A stretch of 14,587 nt of DNA from Solirubrobacterales bacterium (lineage in GTDB: Bacteria > Actinomycetota > Thermoleophilia > Solirubrobacterales > Solirubrobacteraceae), in assembly GCA_026392325.1 (NCBI GenBank), contig JAPLCH010000088.1, positions 13,979 to 28,565 on the forward strand, given 5' to 3'. The position numbers were made by a program, and so were the translations under genes. How positions within the stretch are numbered: position 1 is the stretch's first letter; each line of letters begins with the position of its first letter. Positions 1 to 6,213 of this stretch are shown here, piece after piece. Under the pieces are notes generated by a model that was not told where the DNA came from, searched no databases, and saw nothing but the letters and a program-made list of their open reading frames with translations.

Positions 1-100
1 ACAGTGAGAGCGTCACATTCTTCGAGTATGTAACCCGGTCGGCCATCGGCCGCTCAGTCTATGTGAGCGGCCGGGCCAAACCAAACTTCGGGGTTACAGA
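1..100. other. Left edge, no secure gene
   Basis: No reading frame here can be assigned. One plus frame stops at 31-33 and could be the tail of an upstream gene. Another plus frame runs open into the aquaporin gene and is probably its shadow. On the minus strand an ATG at 46 opens a 15-codon frame off the left edge (begins MADRVTYSKN) without a clear ribosome binding site; it could be the start of a gene downstream of the aquaporin, but the evidence is too thin to call. The main visible structure is the hairpin at 47-73. Confidence 0.3.
47..73. repeat. GC-rich perfect hairpin, possible terminator
   Basis: CGGCCGCTCA and its exact reverse complement TGAGCGGCCG form a 10-bp stem around a 7-nt loop. 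It lies 28 nt beyond the stop codon of the minus-strand aquaporin gene, where a transcript end would be expected. Neither side carries a T-run, so it is not a classical intrinsic terminator. A U-less terminator, an RNA 3' end stabiliser or a protein site are all possible. Confidence 0.45.
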
Positions 101-817
101 TCAGCCAGCGATGTTCGTTGAAGCAGATTCAGACTCTGCTCCAATCAACCACTGGTAAGCCGATGCAGCGAGAACTGCACCGGCGATCGGGCCCACGATG
201 TAGAGCCAGAAGTCAGGGAATGTTCCTGACGCAAGTGCAGGGCCGAGCCAGCGGGCAGGGTTGAATGATCCGCCGGTCGCTGGTCCGAGAACCATCTGAG
301 CAAAGCCAAGTGTGAAGCCAATTGCCAGAGCCGCGTTGGTTGGAGACGCGTCCTTGGTGACTGTGGTGGCCATGATCGCCCAGACGAGCAGGAATGCTCC
401 GAGAGCTTCAACGATCAGTGCAAGCCAAGGGCTTCCACCATGAAGAAAGTCGATGCTCACATGAGCAGCCCCGTAGTTGACAATGCTTCCCCGTCCGGTG
501 AACAGACCCTTGATCAGGAATGCTCCGGCAACGCCGCCAAGAAGCTGTGCGGCGATGTAACCAAGAGCGTCACGTGGACTGATCTTCTTGATTGACCACA
601 TTGCGATGGTGACAGCCGGGTTCACATGTGCTCCCGAAATTCGGCCAATGCCAAAGATGATCGCCATCAGCAGGAATCCGTAGAGGATTCCGAGGTCGGC
701 TGGAGACAGCCCGCCCTCTCGGGTTGACCACACGCTGGCCAATCCGCAGATGAATGTGACAAGGATGAATGTTCCTACGAACTCCGCTACATAAGGCTTG
801 ATCTTCTCTTGATCCAT
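101..817 (-). CDS. MIP-family aquaporin/glycerol-type channel
   Basis: Inner-membrane channel of the major intrinsic protein family, 238 aa, passing water or small neutral solutes. Both half-helix signatures are present: SGAHVNPAV (Asn66-Pro67-Ala68) and GGSFNPAR (Asn186 to Arg189), with about six hydrophobic segments between residues 8 and 226. Start chosen at the ATG at 817 because AAAGGA lies about 9 nt upstream and the protein begins just before TM1; the frame stays open a further 62 codons upstream, but that stretch is low-complexity, Arg-rich and overlaps the divergent gene. Aligned by eye to E. coli AqpZ, the selectivity-filter positions read Tyr46, Gln174, Gly183, Arg189. AqpZ has Phe, His, Thr, Arg and GlpF has Trp, Gly, Phe, Arg, so the substrate cannot be named. 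It is divergent from a substrate-binding lipoprotein gene, with no metabolic partner adjacent. Confidence 0.93.
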   Translation of the reverse strand: MDQEKIKPYVAEFVGTFILVTFICGLASVWSTREGGLSPADLGILYGFLLMAIIFGIGRISGAHVNPAVTIAMWSIKKISPRDALGYIAAQLLGGVAGAFLIKGLFTGRGSIVNYGAAHVSIDFLHGGSPWLALIVEALGAFLLVWAIMATTVTKDASPTNAALAIGFTLGFAQMVLGPATGGSFNPARWLGPALASGTFPDFWLYIVGPIAGAVLAASAYQWLIGAESESASTNIAG

Positions 818-906
818 TACCGCCGTCCTTTCAATTCTGTTTTCCCAGCATCGTGTCTTTTCGACGGGTGCTTCCAAAAGCCTTCGTTGCGTAAGGTGAC
901 GATCCG
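818..906. promoter_or_regulatory. Divergent intergenic region, aquaporin / SBP
   Basis: This 89-bp gap must carry the promoters of both flanking genes. The ribosome binding site of the plus gene is visible as AAGGTG at 893-898, 8 nt before the ATG at 907. That of the minus gene is AAAGGA at about 826-831. I see no convincing pair of -35/-10 hexamers and no palindrome that stands out. Confidence 0.4.
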
Positions 907-1899
907 ATGCATCTCTTTCTTCCATTCCGCGCACTGACCACGGCCTCCCTGATCGTCGCCGCATCCGTTGCTGCAATGACTGGCTGCGGCAGCACCACAG
1001 CAAGCAAGCCTCAGCAACAAGCGACCGTCCTCCTCGACTGGACGGCCAATCCCGCCCACACGGGAATCCTGGTTGCGCTCGGCAGAAAACTGGATCGGCA
1101 AAACCATGTCGCGATCACGCTCCGTACCCCCAGTTCCTCCACCGATGCGGTGCGGCTCCTGCTCGCCGGACGCGCTGACCTGGCAGTGATGGACATCCAC
1201 GATCTTGCGATTGCTCGCGAGCGCGGCCGAGACCTTGTTGCCGTGATGTCAGTGGTTGGCCATCCGCTTGCCTCAGTTATTGCCGCACCTGACGTACACC
1301 ATCCCAAGGACCTTGAAGGAACATCGGTCGCAGTTACGGGAGTTCCAAGTGATGCGGCGGTCATCCGGGCGATCGTCCACGGCGATGGAGGAAACCCAAG
1401 CAAGGTCATCCTCAAGAACACAGGATTCGGAGCGGTGCCAGCTCTTCTTGGGGGTCGCACGAAAGCGGCAATTGGCTTCCTTAACGAGGAGGGCGTGTCG
1501 GTCACATCGAAGCATCCGGATTACCGTGTCTTCCGGCTTGAAGACTTCGGAAGCCCCGCCTACCCAGAGCTCGTACTGGTCACAACCCGGCAGACTCTCG
1601 ACACCAAGCCAACCCTGGTCCGTTCTGTTGTCAGGACCTTCGTCTCAGGCACTCAATCTGCGGAGGAGAATCCGTCTGAGGCAACCAAACTCGTTTCAGC
1701 CCGACTGCCAGGTGCTGACGCGACGCTGCTTCCCCTGCGAATGAAAGCGGCCTTGGGAGCCTTGCTCCCACCTAACGGAAAAGCTGGTTCGCTTGATCCC
1801 GAGCTGCTGACCGCATGGGCAACCTGGGAGCAGAAGTCTGGTCTCGTCTCGACAAGACCGAACGTCAGTAAAGCGTTCGACGGTCAGTTCCTGAACTAA
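907..1899 (+). CDS. ThiY/NMT1-like substrate-binding lipoprotein
   Basis: A 330-aa extracytoplasmic solute-binding protein of the NMT1/THI5-like (ThiY, pyrimidine-precursor) family. The first 26 residues form a signal peptide ending in the lipobox-like MTGC, so Cys27 would be the lipidated residue; Met at -3 is atypical. The mature part opens with LDWTANPAHTG (residues 43-53), the family's characteristic start, followed by two lobes with DLAVMDIHDLAIA (lobe I ligand cleft) and AAIGFLNEEGV, which matches the position of the N-E-G segment of ThiY-like proteins. Likely role: capture of a thiamin pyrimidine precursor or a related aromatic or amine compound for an ABC importer. No permease or ATPase gene is adjacent and no TPP riboswitch fits in the 89-bp leader, so the thiamin assignment rests on sequence resemblance only. 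Its last 4 nt overlap the convergent gene at 1896. Confidence 0.82.
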   Translation: MHLFLPFRALTTASLIVAASVAAMTGCGSTTASKPQQQATVLLDWTANPAHTGILVALGRKLDRQNHVAITLRTPSSSTDAVRLLLAGRADLAVMDIHDLAIARERGRDLVAVMSVVGHPLASVIAAPDVHHPKDLEGTSVAVTGVPSDAAVIRAIVHGDGGNPSKVILKNTGFGAVPALLGGRTKAAIGFLNEEGVSVTSKHPDYRVFRLEDFGSPAYPELVLVTTRQTLDTKPTLVRSVVRTFVSGTQSAEENPSEATKLVSARLPGADATLLPLRMKAALGALLPPNGKAGSLDPELLTAWATWEQKSGLVSTRPNVSKAFDGQFLN

Positions 1900-2255
1900 A
1901 GGCTCAGGGCTGAGTCCACAAGGGCCGCTGGTTCCCGGTGCATCCGTGATCTGGGGACAACCTTGAGAAGGCCTGCCGCTAGTCCCAAGTCCCTGCTGTC
2001 AGGGTCAACGTGGCTGTAGTAGCCAATCGGAATGGACCCATCCAGCGCGCCACTTCCTTGGACCTCTTTGAGGTCTGCCAGCCGTTGCGCAACATCGTCC
2101 GTGAGGTCGACGATCACACATACGGAACCTGGCCCCTCGGCCTCAAGGGCCACCTTGTCCTGACAGAGCGAGGCACCATGCCCAGATGCAACCAGTGCGC
2201 CGATCAGGCTCGAGCCAAAGAGGAGATCCGGGGTGAAGACGAGAACCTTTGCCAT
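1896..2255 (-). CDS. Degenerate response-regulator receiver-like protein
   Basis: A 119-aa protein with the alternating pattern of a CheY-like fold: strand 1 KVLVFTPD (3-10), strand 3 VCVIVDLTDD (45-54), strand 4 IPIGYYSHVD (75-84) and a final strand and helix (LLKVVPRSRM onward). Asp10 and Asp50 sit where the metal-binding acid and the phospho-acceptor would be, but the acidic pair is reduced to one and the conserved Lys-Pro turn is not clear, so it may be an unphosphorylated pseudo-receiver. No output domain is attached. It starts 20 nt after the stop of the 120-aa gene upstream, with GAAAG as a weak ribosome binding site, and probably shares its transcript. Its 3' end overlaps the convergent lipoprotein gene by 4 nt. 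No kinase gene is nearby; the function is unknown. Confidence 0.72.
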   Translation of the reverse strand: MAKVLVFTPDLLFGSSLIGALVASGHGASLCQDKVALEAEGPGSVCVIVDLTDDVAQRLADLKEVQGSGALDGSIPIGYYSHVDPDSRDLGLAAGLLKVVPRSRMHREPAALVDSALSL

Positions 2256-2275
2256 CTTTCGCAGCGCTGCCGTCG

Positions 2276-2638
2276 TTACTGGGAGCGAATTTCGCGGAAA
2301 CGGCTGGTCACTGACTCAGGTCGACCCCAGTCCTGCGTGACCTCAACACGACCGACGCGTGATCCACGTTCAATCAGTTCACCTTCGAAACCTGCCTCGT
2401 CGAGGAGCCTCATTGTGCTCCGCACAGCGGGAACAGCTGCCGCATGACCGAATCGGTGGGCCACCGTGATCCGCCAGTGCCAGTCATGCCTGCTGTATGG
2501 CTGTGCATTGCACGTAACGACCAGAGTCGCTGCTTCCACATAACGCGTCTCGTCAAGAATCCGAAGGTCAAGGTCAAGGTCCGTCCAGTCATCTGGAAGG
2601 GCGTCAACAATGCGGTCGAATTCTTGGAGGAGTGTCAT
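2276..2638 (-). CDS. Unrecognised 120-aa acidic soluble protein
   Basis: I do not recognise this family. The 120-aa product has no signal peptide or membrane segment. The N-terminal half is acidic (LPDDWTDLDLDLRI), followed by a strand-like segment (ATLVVTCNAQP), an aromatic/His-rich patch (RHDWHWRITVAHRFGH, about residues 50-65), a helix with a leucine pattern (VRSTMRLLDEAGFEGELI) and a basic tail. The alternating strand-helix order is compatible with a small alpha/beta fold. It lies 52 nt downstream of mntH and 20 nt upstream of the receiver-like gene, all on one strand, so it may be read from the mntR promoter. No strong ribosome binding site precedes the ATG at 2638. Confidence 0.7.
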   Translation of the reverse strand: MTLLQEFDRIVDALPDDWTDLDLDLRILDETRYVEAATLVVTCNAQPYSRHDWHWRITVAHRFGHAAAVPAVRSTMRLLDEAGFEGELIERGSRVGRVEVTQDWGRPESVTSRFREIRSQ

Positions 2639-2690
2639 CGGGTCACAGGCTAGCGCCCACCAGCGCGTCTGCGTGGCGCCACGTGAATTC

Positions 2691-3926
2691 TCATCCGATC
2701 ACGAGATGGATCAGCAGGAAGGCGTTGAGCGCGATGATCGCCATGGCGACCAGAACTGCGGCAGCCTTGGTTCGTGGCTGAACGGTGAACTCTCCCATCA
2801 GGTCCCGGTCCGAGGTGAACCTCACCAATGGAACCAGGGCAAAAGGAATACCGAATGACAGGACGACCTGACTCAAGACCAAAGTCGCAGTGGGGTCGAA
2901 GCCGATCGCCAAGACAGCAATGGCTGGGGCGAGTGTCACAAGTCGACGAGTCAGGACCGGAATCCGCCAGTGAGTAAAACCTTCCATCACCACCTGGCCC
3001 GAGAACGTCCCAACGCTTGATGAGGCAAATCCTGAAACGAGGAGTGCAAGTGCGAAGGCGATAGCCGTGCCTTGCCCAGCTACGGATGCGTAGGCCTTCT
3101 GTGCCTCTGGGAGCGTGTCGGCCGTTCCAGCCGGGAGCCCGTGGAGCAAGCTCGCCGCAACCCAGAGCATTGCGAGGTTGACAACCCCTGCCACGCCGAG
3201 CGCAACAAAGATGTCTGTCTTGGTCGCCTTGAGGAGTTTGGCAATGCCGTCCCGACCCTCAAGCTTTGATCTCCTCGCGGCTAGGGCGGAATGAAGGTAG
3301 ATGACGTGCGGCATGACTGTGGCTCCCAGGATTCCTACAGCGAGCACCACAGAGCCTTGCCCGGCCATGTGTGGAACGAAGCCATTGAGCGCAGCGCCGA
3401 TGTCCCCGCCTGCTCTGAATGCCGAATAGAGGAAGCCCGCGAGAATGATGCTCAGCATCCCGACGATCACGACCTCGAACCGACGGTGTCCACGCCGCTC
3501 GAGCTCCAAGAGCCCGGTGGCCGTGGCAGCTGCGATCAGACCGGCCGGGAGTGGTGGAATTCCAAAGAGCATGTCCAAGGCGATCGCCGAGCCAACGATC
3601 TCCGCAAGATCAGTGGCCATGGCGACAACCTCCGCTTGAATCCAGAGAGCGACGGTTGTGCGCTGGGAGTACTGCTCGCGGCAGAGCTCACTGAGCCCCT
3701 TCCCTGTCACCACACCCAGCCTCGCCGCCAACCACTGCACGAGCATGGCCATCAGGTTTGCACCGACCACCACCCAGATGAGCGTGTCGCCATAACGAGC
3801 GCCGGCTGCCGTGTTGGTGGCGAAGTTCCCCGGGTCCACATATGCGATGGAGGCAACAAAGGCTGGCCCAAGCAGTGGGAGCAGGCGCCGTCCGCGTCCA
3901 ATCTGAGCTTGCGGGGATGCGGTCAT
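2691..3926 (-). CDS. mntH: Nramp-type Mn2+/H+ symporter MntH
   Basis: Proton-coupled divalent metal importer of the inner membrane, 411 aa, normal length for bacterial MntH. TM1 carries DPGNFATN (31-38) and TM6 carries MPHVIYLHS (205-213), which together supply the metal ligands (Asp31, Asn34, Met205); the TM6 sequence matches the form seen in E. coli MntH. About eleven hydrophobic segments run to the C-terminus. Its start codon overlaps the last codons of the upstream regulator by 4 nt (ATGA at 3923-3926), so the two are one transcript and probably translationally coupled. The pairing with an Mn-type DtxR regulator makes manganese the most likely substrate. Confidence 0.96.
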   Translation of the reverse strand: MTASPQAQIGRGRRLLPLLGPAFVASIAYVDPGNFATNTAAGARYGDTLIWVVVGANLMAMLVQWLAARLGVVTGKGLSELCREQYSQRTTVALWIQAEVVAMATDLAEIVGSAIALDMLFGIPPLPAGLIAAATATGLLELERRGHRRFEVVIVGMLSIILAGFLYSAFRAGGDIGAALNGFVPHMAGQGSVVLAVGILGATVMPHVIYLHSALAARRSKLEGRDGIAKLLKATKTDIFVALGVAGVVNLAMLWVAASLLHGLPAGTADTLPEAQKAYASVAGQGTAIAFALALLVSGFASSSVGTFSGQVVMEGFTHWRIPVLTRRLVTLAPAIAVLAIGFDPTATLVLSQVVLSFGIPFALVPLVRFTSDRDLMGEFTVQPRTKAAAVLVAMAIIALNAFLLIHLVIG

Positions 3927-4600
3927 TGGGCTTCGACGCGCATGGCCTGGGCGAGCTCGGCTCCGATTGAGTGCTCCCCCGATTCTGTCCGGACAACAAG
4001 TGGCCCGCCGAACGGCTCACGACTGAGCAGCTCCATCTCTGCCCCAGGCGCGATCTGCCTCTCCGCCAGCCAGCGGAGCATGTCCGGCCGCTCATCGGGG
4101 ATTCGCACGAAGACGAACTTCCGCTGGCTCTCCATCTCCGCGAGTGAGAGTGTCTCCCCGCCCGGGAGCGTCCCGTCCGGTCTGGGAATGGGCGCTCCGT
4201 GTGGATCACGCTCAGGCTCGCCGAGATCCTTGGCGATGGCTGCCTCCAGTTCACTTGAAAGCACGTGTTCAAGCACCTCGGCTTCCGCATGAACCCGATC
4301 CCACGGGACTCCCAACCGAACCGCGAGGAAGGTTTCAAGAAGCCGGTGCCTGCGAATTACTGAGAGGGCAACCCTGTCTCCCTCTTCCGTCAGCCTGACA
4401 CCGCGATACGGGGTCAGTTCCACGAGGCCAAGCGTTTCCAGACGCCGCACCATTCCGGATGCGGAAGCCGGCGTGACGTTCAGCCTTGCCGCAAGCGCGT
4501 TGGTGCCAACCGCCGCGTCTGCTCCAACCGCCTCCAGATCATGGATTGCCCGTGCGTAGTCCTCTACGGCACGCGAGCGGTCAAGTTCTAGCCGGGGCAT
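3923..4600 (-). CDS. mntR: Mn-responsive DtxR-family repressor MntR
   Basis: Metal-dependent transcriptional repressor, 225 aa. Order: winged helix (about 10-75, with VTPASASGMVRRLE as recognition helix and the wing at YRGVRLTEEG), dimerisation/metal domain (80-150), and a C-terminal SH3-like FeoA domain (about 155-222). Against DtxR, the ligand positions read Asp14 (DtxR Met10), Glu108 (Cys102), Glu111 (Glu105), His112 (His106), and His85, Glu89, His104 for the ancillary site. Asp and Glu at the first two are the residues B. subtilis MntR uses (Asp8, Glu99), which favours Mn over Fe. The start is placed at the ATG at 4600: a -10-like CATAAT ends 7 nt before it, which suggests a leaderless mRNA. 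An ATG at 4627 in frame would add nine residues but would lie upstream of that promoter. Confidence 0.93.
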   Translation of the reverse strand: MPRLELDRSRAVEDYARAIHDLEAVGADAAVGTNALAARLNVTPASASGMVRRLETLGLVELTPYRGVRLTEEGDRVALSVIRRHRLLETFLAVRLGVPWDRVHAEAEVLEHVLSSELEAAIAKDLGEPERDPHGAPIPRPDGTLPGGETLSLAEMESQRKFVFVRIPDERPDMLRWLAERQIAPGAEMELLSREPFGGPLVVRTESGEHSIGAELAQAMRVEAQ

Positions 4601-4636
4601 ATCCCTAATTATGGCAGACCTAAACATTCTTGTGGA
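4601..4636 (-). promoter_or_regulatory. Putative mntR promoter, leaderless
   Basis: On the minus strand TCCACA (4631-4636; 4/6 to TTGACA) and CATAAT (4608-4613; 5/6 to TATAAT) are separated by 17 nt. CATAAT ends 7 nt before the ATG at 4600, so transcription would begin at or next to the start codon. No ribosome binding site is needed, and only AGGG is present. Assigned by eye. Confidence 0.5.
4605..4623 (-). promoter_or_regulatory. Candidate DtxR/MntR-family operator
   Basis: The 19 nt read TTAGGTCTGCCATAATTAG on the minus strand. Compared with the DtxR/IdeR consensus TWAGGTWAGSCTWACCTWA, 13 of 19 positions agree, with a strong left half (TTAGGT) and a weaker right half. The site covers the -10 of mntR and the possible -35 of ygfZ, which is where an autorepressor would bind. 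MntR-type sites often differ from IdeR sites, and a TAATTA core at 4606-4611 is an alternative centre, so this is a candidate only. Confidence 0.4.
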
Positions 4637-4650
4637 TGCGGGGCTATGCT
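4621..4650 (+). promoter_or_regulatory. Possible ygfZ promoter, leaderless
   Basis: TAAACA (4621-4626; 4/6 to TTGACA) and TATGCT (4645-4650; 4/6 to TATAAT) lie 18 nt apart, and 7 nt separate the -10 from the ATG at 4658. The geometry mirrors the mntR promoter on the other strand. The evidence is weaker because both hexamers are poor, but the 7-nt gap supports 4658 over 4646 as the start. Confidence 0.33.
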
Positions 4651-4657
4651 CGCCGGA

Positions 4658-5674
4658 ATGGAAGAAACCAAAGAGACTGAAACGGTTGGACCTCCAGCTC
4701 CCCCGTGGAAGCCTTCTCCCTCAGAACTCGCTCTGTTGGAGAACAAGTGTGGACTCCTTGACAGATCGGACCGCGGACGCCTCCTCCTCTCCGGAGCAGA
4801 TGCCGCAGGGCTTCTGCAAGGGCAGCTTTCAAACGACATCGAGTCGCTTGAAGTCGGAACTGGCTGCGAAGCCGCCCTGCTGACACCAAAAGGGAAGCTC
4901 CTTGGCATCGTGCGCGTCCTCAGAACTGGAGAGGACCAGTACCACTTGACTACGGACAGAGGGAGCCTTCAAGCGCTCTTCGACACGCTCCGGCGCGCCA
5001 TGGTCGGACATTCAGCAGACCTGGAGAAGGCCACTCTCGAAACAGCCCAGCTTTCGCTCAGCGGGCCTAGAGCCGACCGAGTGGCGGGAGTCAGCGATCT
5101 CAGCGAGATCCACCAGAGTCGAGCAGCCATGCTCGGCGGAAGCCGCGTCCTACTTGTGCTGACAGAGGAAGGCGTAGATGTACTTTGCCCGGCAGCAAAC
5201 GCGGAGGGCGTCACCACGGCGCTGCTTGCGGCTGGAGCGGAGCAGGGCTCCGAGGCGGCTGCACAGTACCTCCGGGTACAGGCGGGCATTCCTCTTTACG
5301 GAATCGACCTTGACGACTCTGTTATTCCGCAGGAGGCAGACCTCAACGGTCGCCTTGTGTCTTTCACAAAGGGCTGTTACACCGGGCAGGAAACCGTCGC
5401 CCGTCTCTTCTACCGAGGCAGCCCCAACAGAGTCCTTAGAGGCGTTCTTTTGGACGAAGTTGTTGAGTCGGGCACCCCGCTCGTCAACATCTCAACCGGC
5501 AAAGAGGTCGGGCGCGTGGGGTCAGTTGCCGCGCCTCCCGAAGATGCCGTAATCGGATTGGCCATCATCCGCACGGAGGCTGCCCCCGGGGCCATTCTTG
5601 ACGCTGGTGGAGTTGAAGCCGAGGTCATTGAACTGCCGTTCCCCGTTCTTGATTCGCCAAGTGGCGCTGCGTGA
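4658..5674 (+). CDS. ygfZ: Folate-binding YgfZ/GcvT-like Fe-S cluster protein
   Basis: Tetrahydrofolate-binding protein related to the glycine-cleavage T protein, needed for repair or assembly of certain Fe-S enzymes. 338 aa. The family signature K-G-C-Y-x-G-Q-E is present as KGCYTGQE (238-245), with the invariant Cys that marks YgfZ rather than GcvT. The N-terminal domain shows LLQGQLSNDIESL and LLTPKGKLLG, typical of this family; the C-terminal beta-barrel ends near residue 330. An ATG at 4646, four codons earlier in frame, is the alternative start. The gene is divergent from mntR with a 57-bp gap and is followed after 31 nt by a small lipoprotein gene. No Fe-S assembly genes are adjacent. 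Confidence 0.92.
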   Translation: MEETKETETVGPPAPPWKPSPSELALLENKCGLLDRSDRGRLLLSGADAAGLLQGQLSNDIESLEVGTGCEAALLTPKGKLLGIVRVLRTGEDQYHLTTDRGSLQALFDTLRRAMVGHSADLEKATLETAQLSLSGPRADRVAGVSDLSEIHQSRAAMLGGSRVLLVLTEEGVDVLCPAANAEGVTTALLAAGAEQGSEAAAQYLRVQAGIPLYGIDLDDSVIPQEADLNGRLVSFTKGCYTGQETVARLFYRGSPNRVLRGVLLDEVVESGTPLVNISTGKEVGRVGSVAAPPEDAVIGLAIIRTEAAPGAILDAGGVEAEVIELPFPVLDSPSGAA

Positions 5675-5705
5675 TCTAGTCTCCATTCCGGTGAAGAGCT
5701 CCAAC

Positions 5706-6152
5706 ATGTCAAGCCAGTCAGTCCGCAGCGCCCCGGCGCTGCTAGCTATGGCTTCGCTTGGGCTGGCCTCTTTTGTCGCCGCAGGCTGCGGCGACGCGAG
5801 CAACTCCAACAACGGATTCCGCCCGCCAGTCACCCGAGTGATTGGACTCTCCGTCGATCTCAAGACAGCCGTCATGTCCCCCACCACCATTGGGGCCGGA
5901 CCTGCAGAGCTGAAGATCGCCAACAAGACGAGGGTCCCACTCGTCCAGGTCAGCCTTCACTCCTACGCTGGGGCTGCCGGCTGTGTTTCCGCCGAGGCAG
6001 TCGCCGGACCAATTCCAGCCGGTGGCACAGGAACGCTTAAGGCCACATTGGTTGAGGGAACTTGCGAGATCATTGCCGACGGCCGCACGACCTCCCACCT
6101 TGAGGTCACAGCGCAGCGCCCAAGCGCCCAGAACGACCTGCTGCTGCCCTAA
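5706..6152 (+). CDS. Small lipoprotein with cupredoxin-like beta domain
   Basis: A 148-aa exported protein. A 27-residue signal peptide ends in the lipobox VAAGC, with Cys28 as the lipidation site. The mature part begins with a Ser/Asn-rich linker (about 29-40) followed by about 90 residues of alternating strands resembling a cupredoxin sandwich (LSVDLKTAVMSP, GPAELKIANKT, PIPAGGTGTLKATL). The Cu ligands of plastocyanin-like proteins are not visible; instead two Cys (in AAGCVS and GTCEII) could form a disulfide. Function unknown. The start at ATG 5706 has AAGAG 7 nt upstream. A GTG at 5691 in frame, 8 nt after TAGTCT, would be a leaderless alternative adding five residues. The open frame continuing upstream to 5598 overlaps ygfZ and is not used. 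Confidence 0.75.
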   Translation: MSSQSVRSAPALLAMASLGLASFVAAGCGDASNSNNGFRPPVTRVIGLSVDLKTAVMSPTTIGAGPAELKIANKTRVPLVQVSLHSYAGAAGCVSAEAVAGPIPAGGTGTLKATLVEGTCEIIADGRTTSHLEVTAQRPSAQNDLLLP

Positions 6153-6163
6153 GGCAGCAGCAG
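6138..6163. terminator. 11-bp GC-rich hairpin spanning a stop codon
   Basis: CTGCTGCTGCC and GGCAGCAGCAG are exact reverse complements and enclose a 4-nt loop, CTAA, that contains most of the stop codon of the lipoprotein gene. The left arm therefore encodes the C-terminal Leu-Leu-Leu-Pro. No T-run follows (TAATACG). It probably acts together with the second hairpin just downstream as the barrier between convergent genes. Confidence 0.55.
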
Positions 6164-6176
6164 TAATACGCCCTCG

Positions 6177-6210
6177 CTTGGGCGAGTCGGTTGACTCACC
6201 CAAGGTTTCT
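6177..6210 (+). terminator. Probable intrinsic terminator between convergent genes
   Basis: CTTGGGCGAGTC (6177-6188) pairs with GACTCACCCAAG (6193-6204) over 12 positions with a single mismatch (6183/6198) around the loop GGTT. On the plus strand it is followed by GTTTCT, a short T-rich tail, which fits an end for the lipoprotein transcript. The stem ends 10 nt before the stop of the opposing gene, so it may serve both directions. Confidence 0.6.
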
Positions 6211-6213
6211 AGA

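Noticed and set aside
818..1003. 62-codon N-terminal extension of the aquaporin frame
   Set aside because: The stretch is Arg-rich, has no family similarity, overlaps the divergent lipoprotein gene, and the ATG at 817 has a good ribosome binding site.
2672..2683. CGTGGCGCCACG palindrome between mntH and the 120-aa gene
   Set aside because: Only four pairs can form around a loop and no T-run follows, so it does not look like a terminator; a short GC palindrome is expected by chance in DNA of this composition.
3291..4292. 333-codon plus-strand open frame opposite mntH and mntR
   Set aside because: Its translation is low-complexity with no recognisable domain, and it lies antisense to two genes with clear family motifs; it is a shadow of their codon bias.
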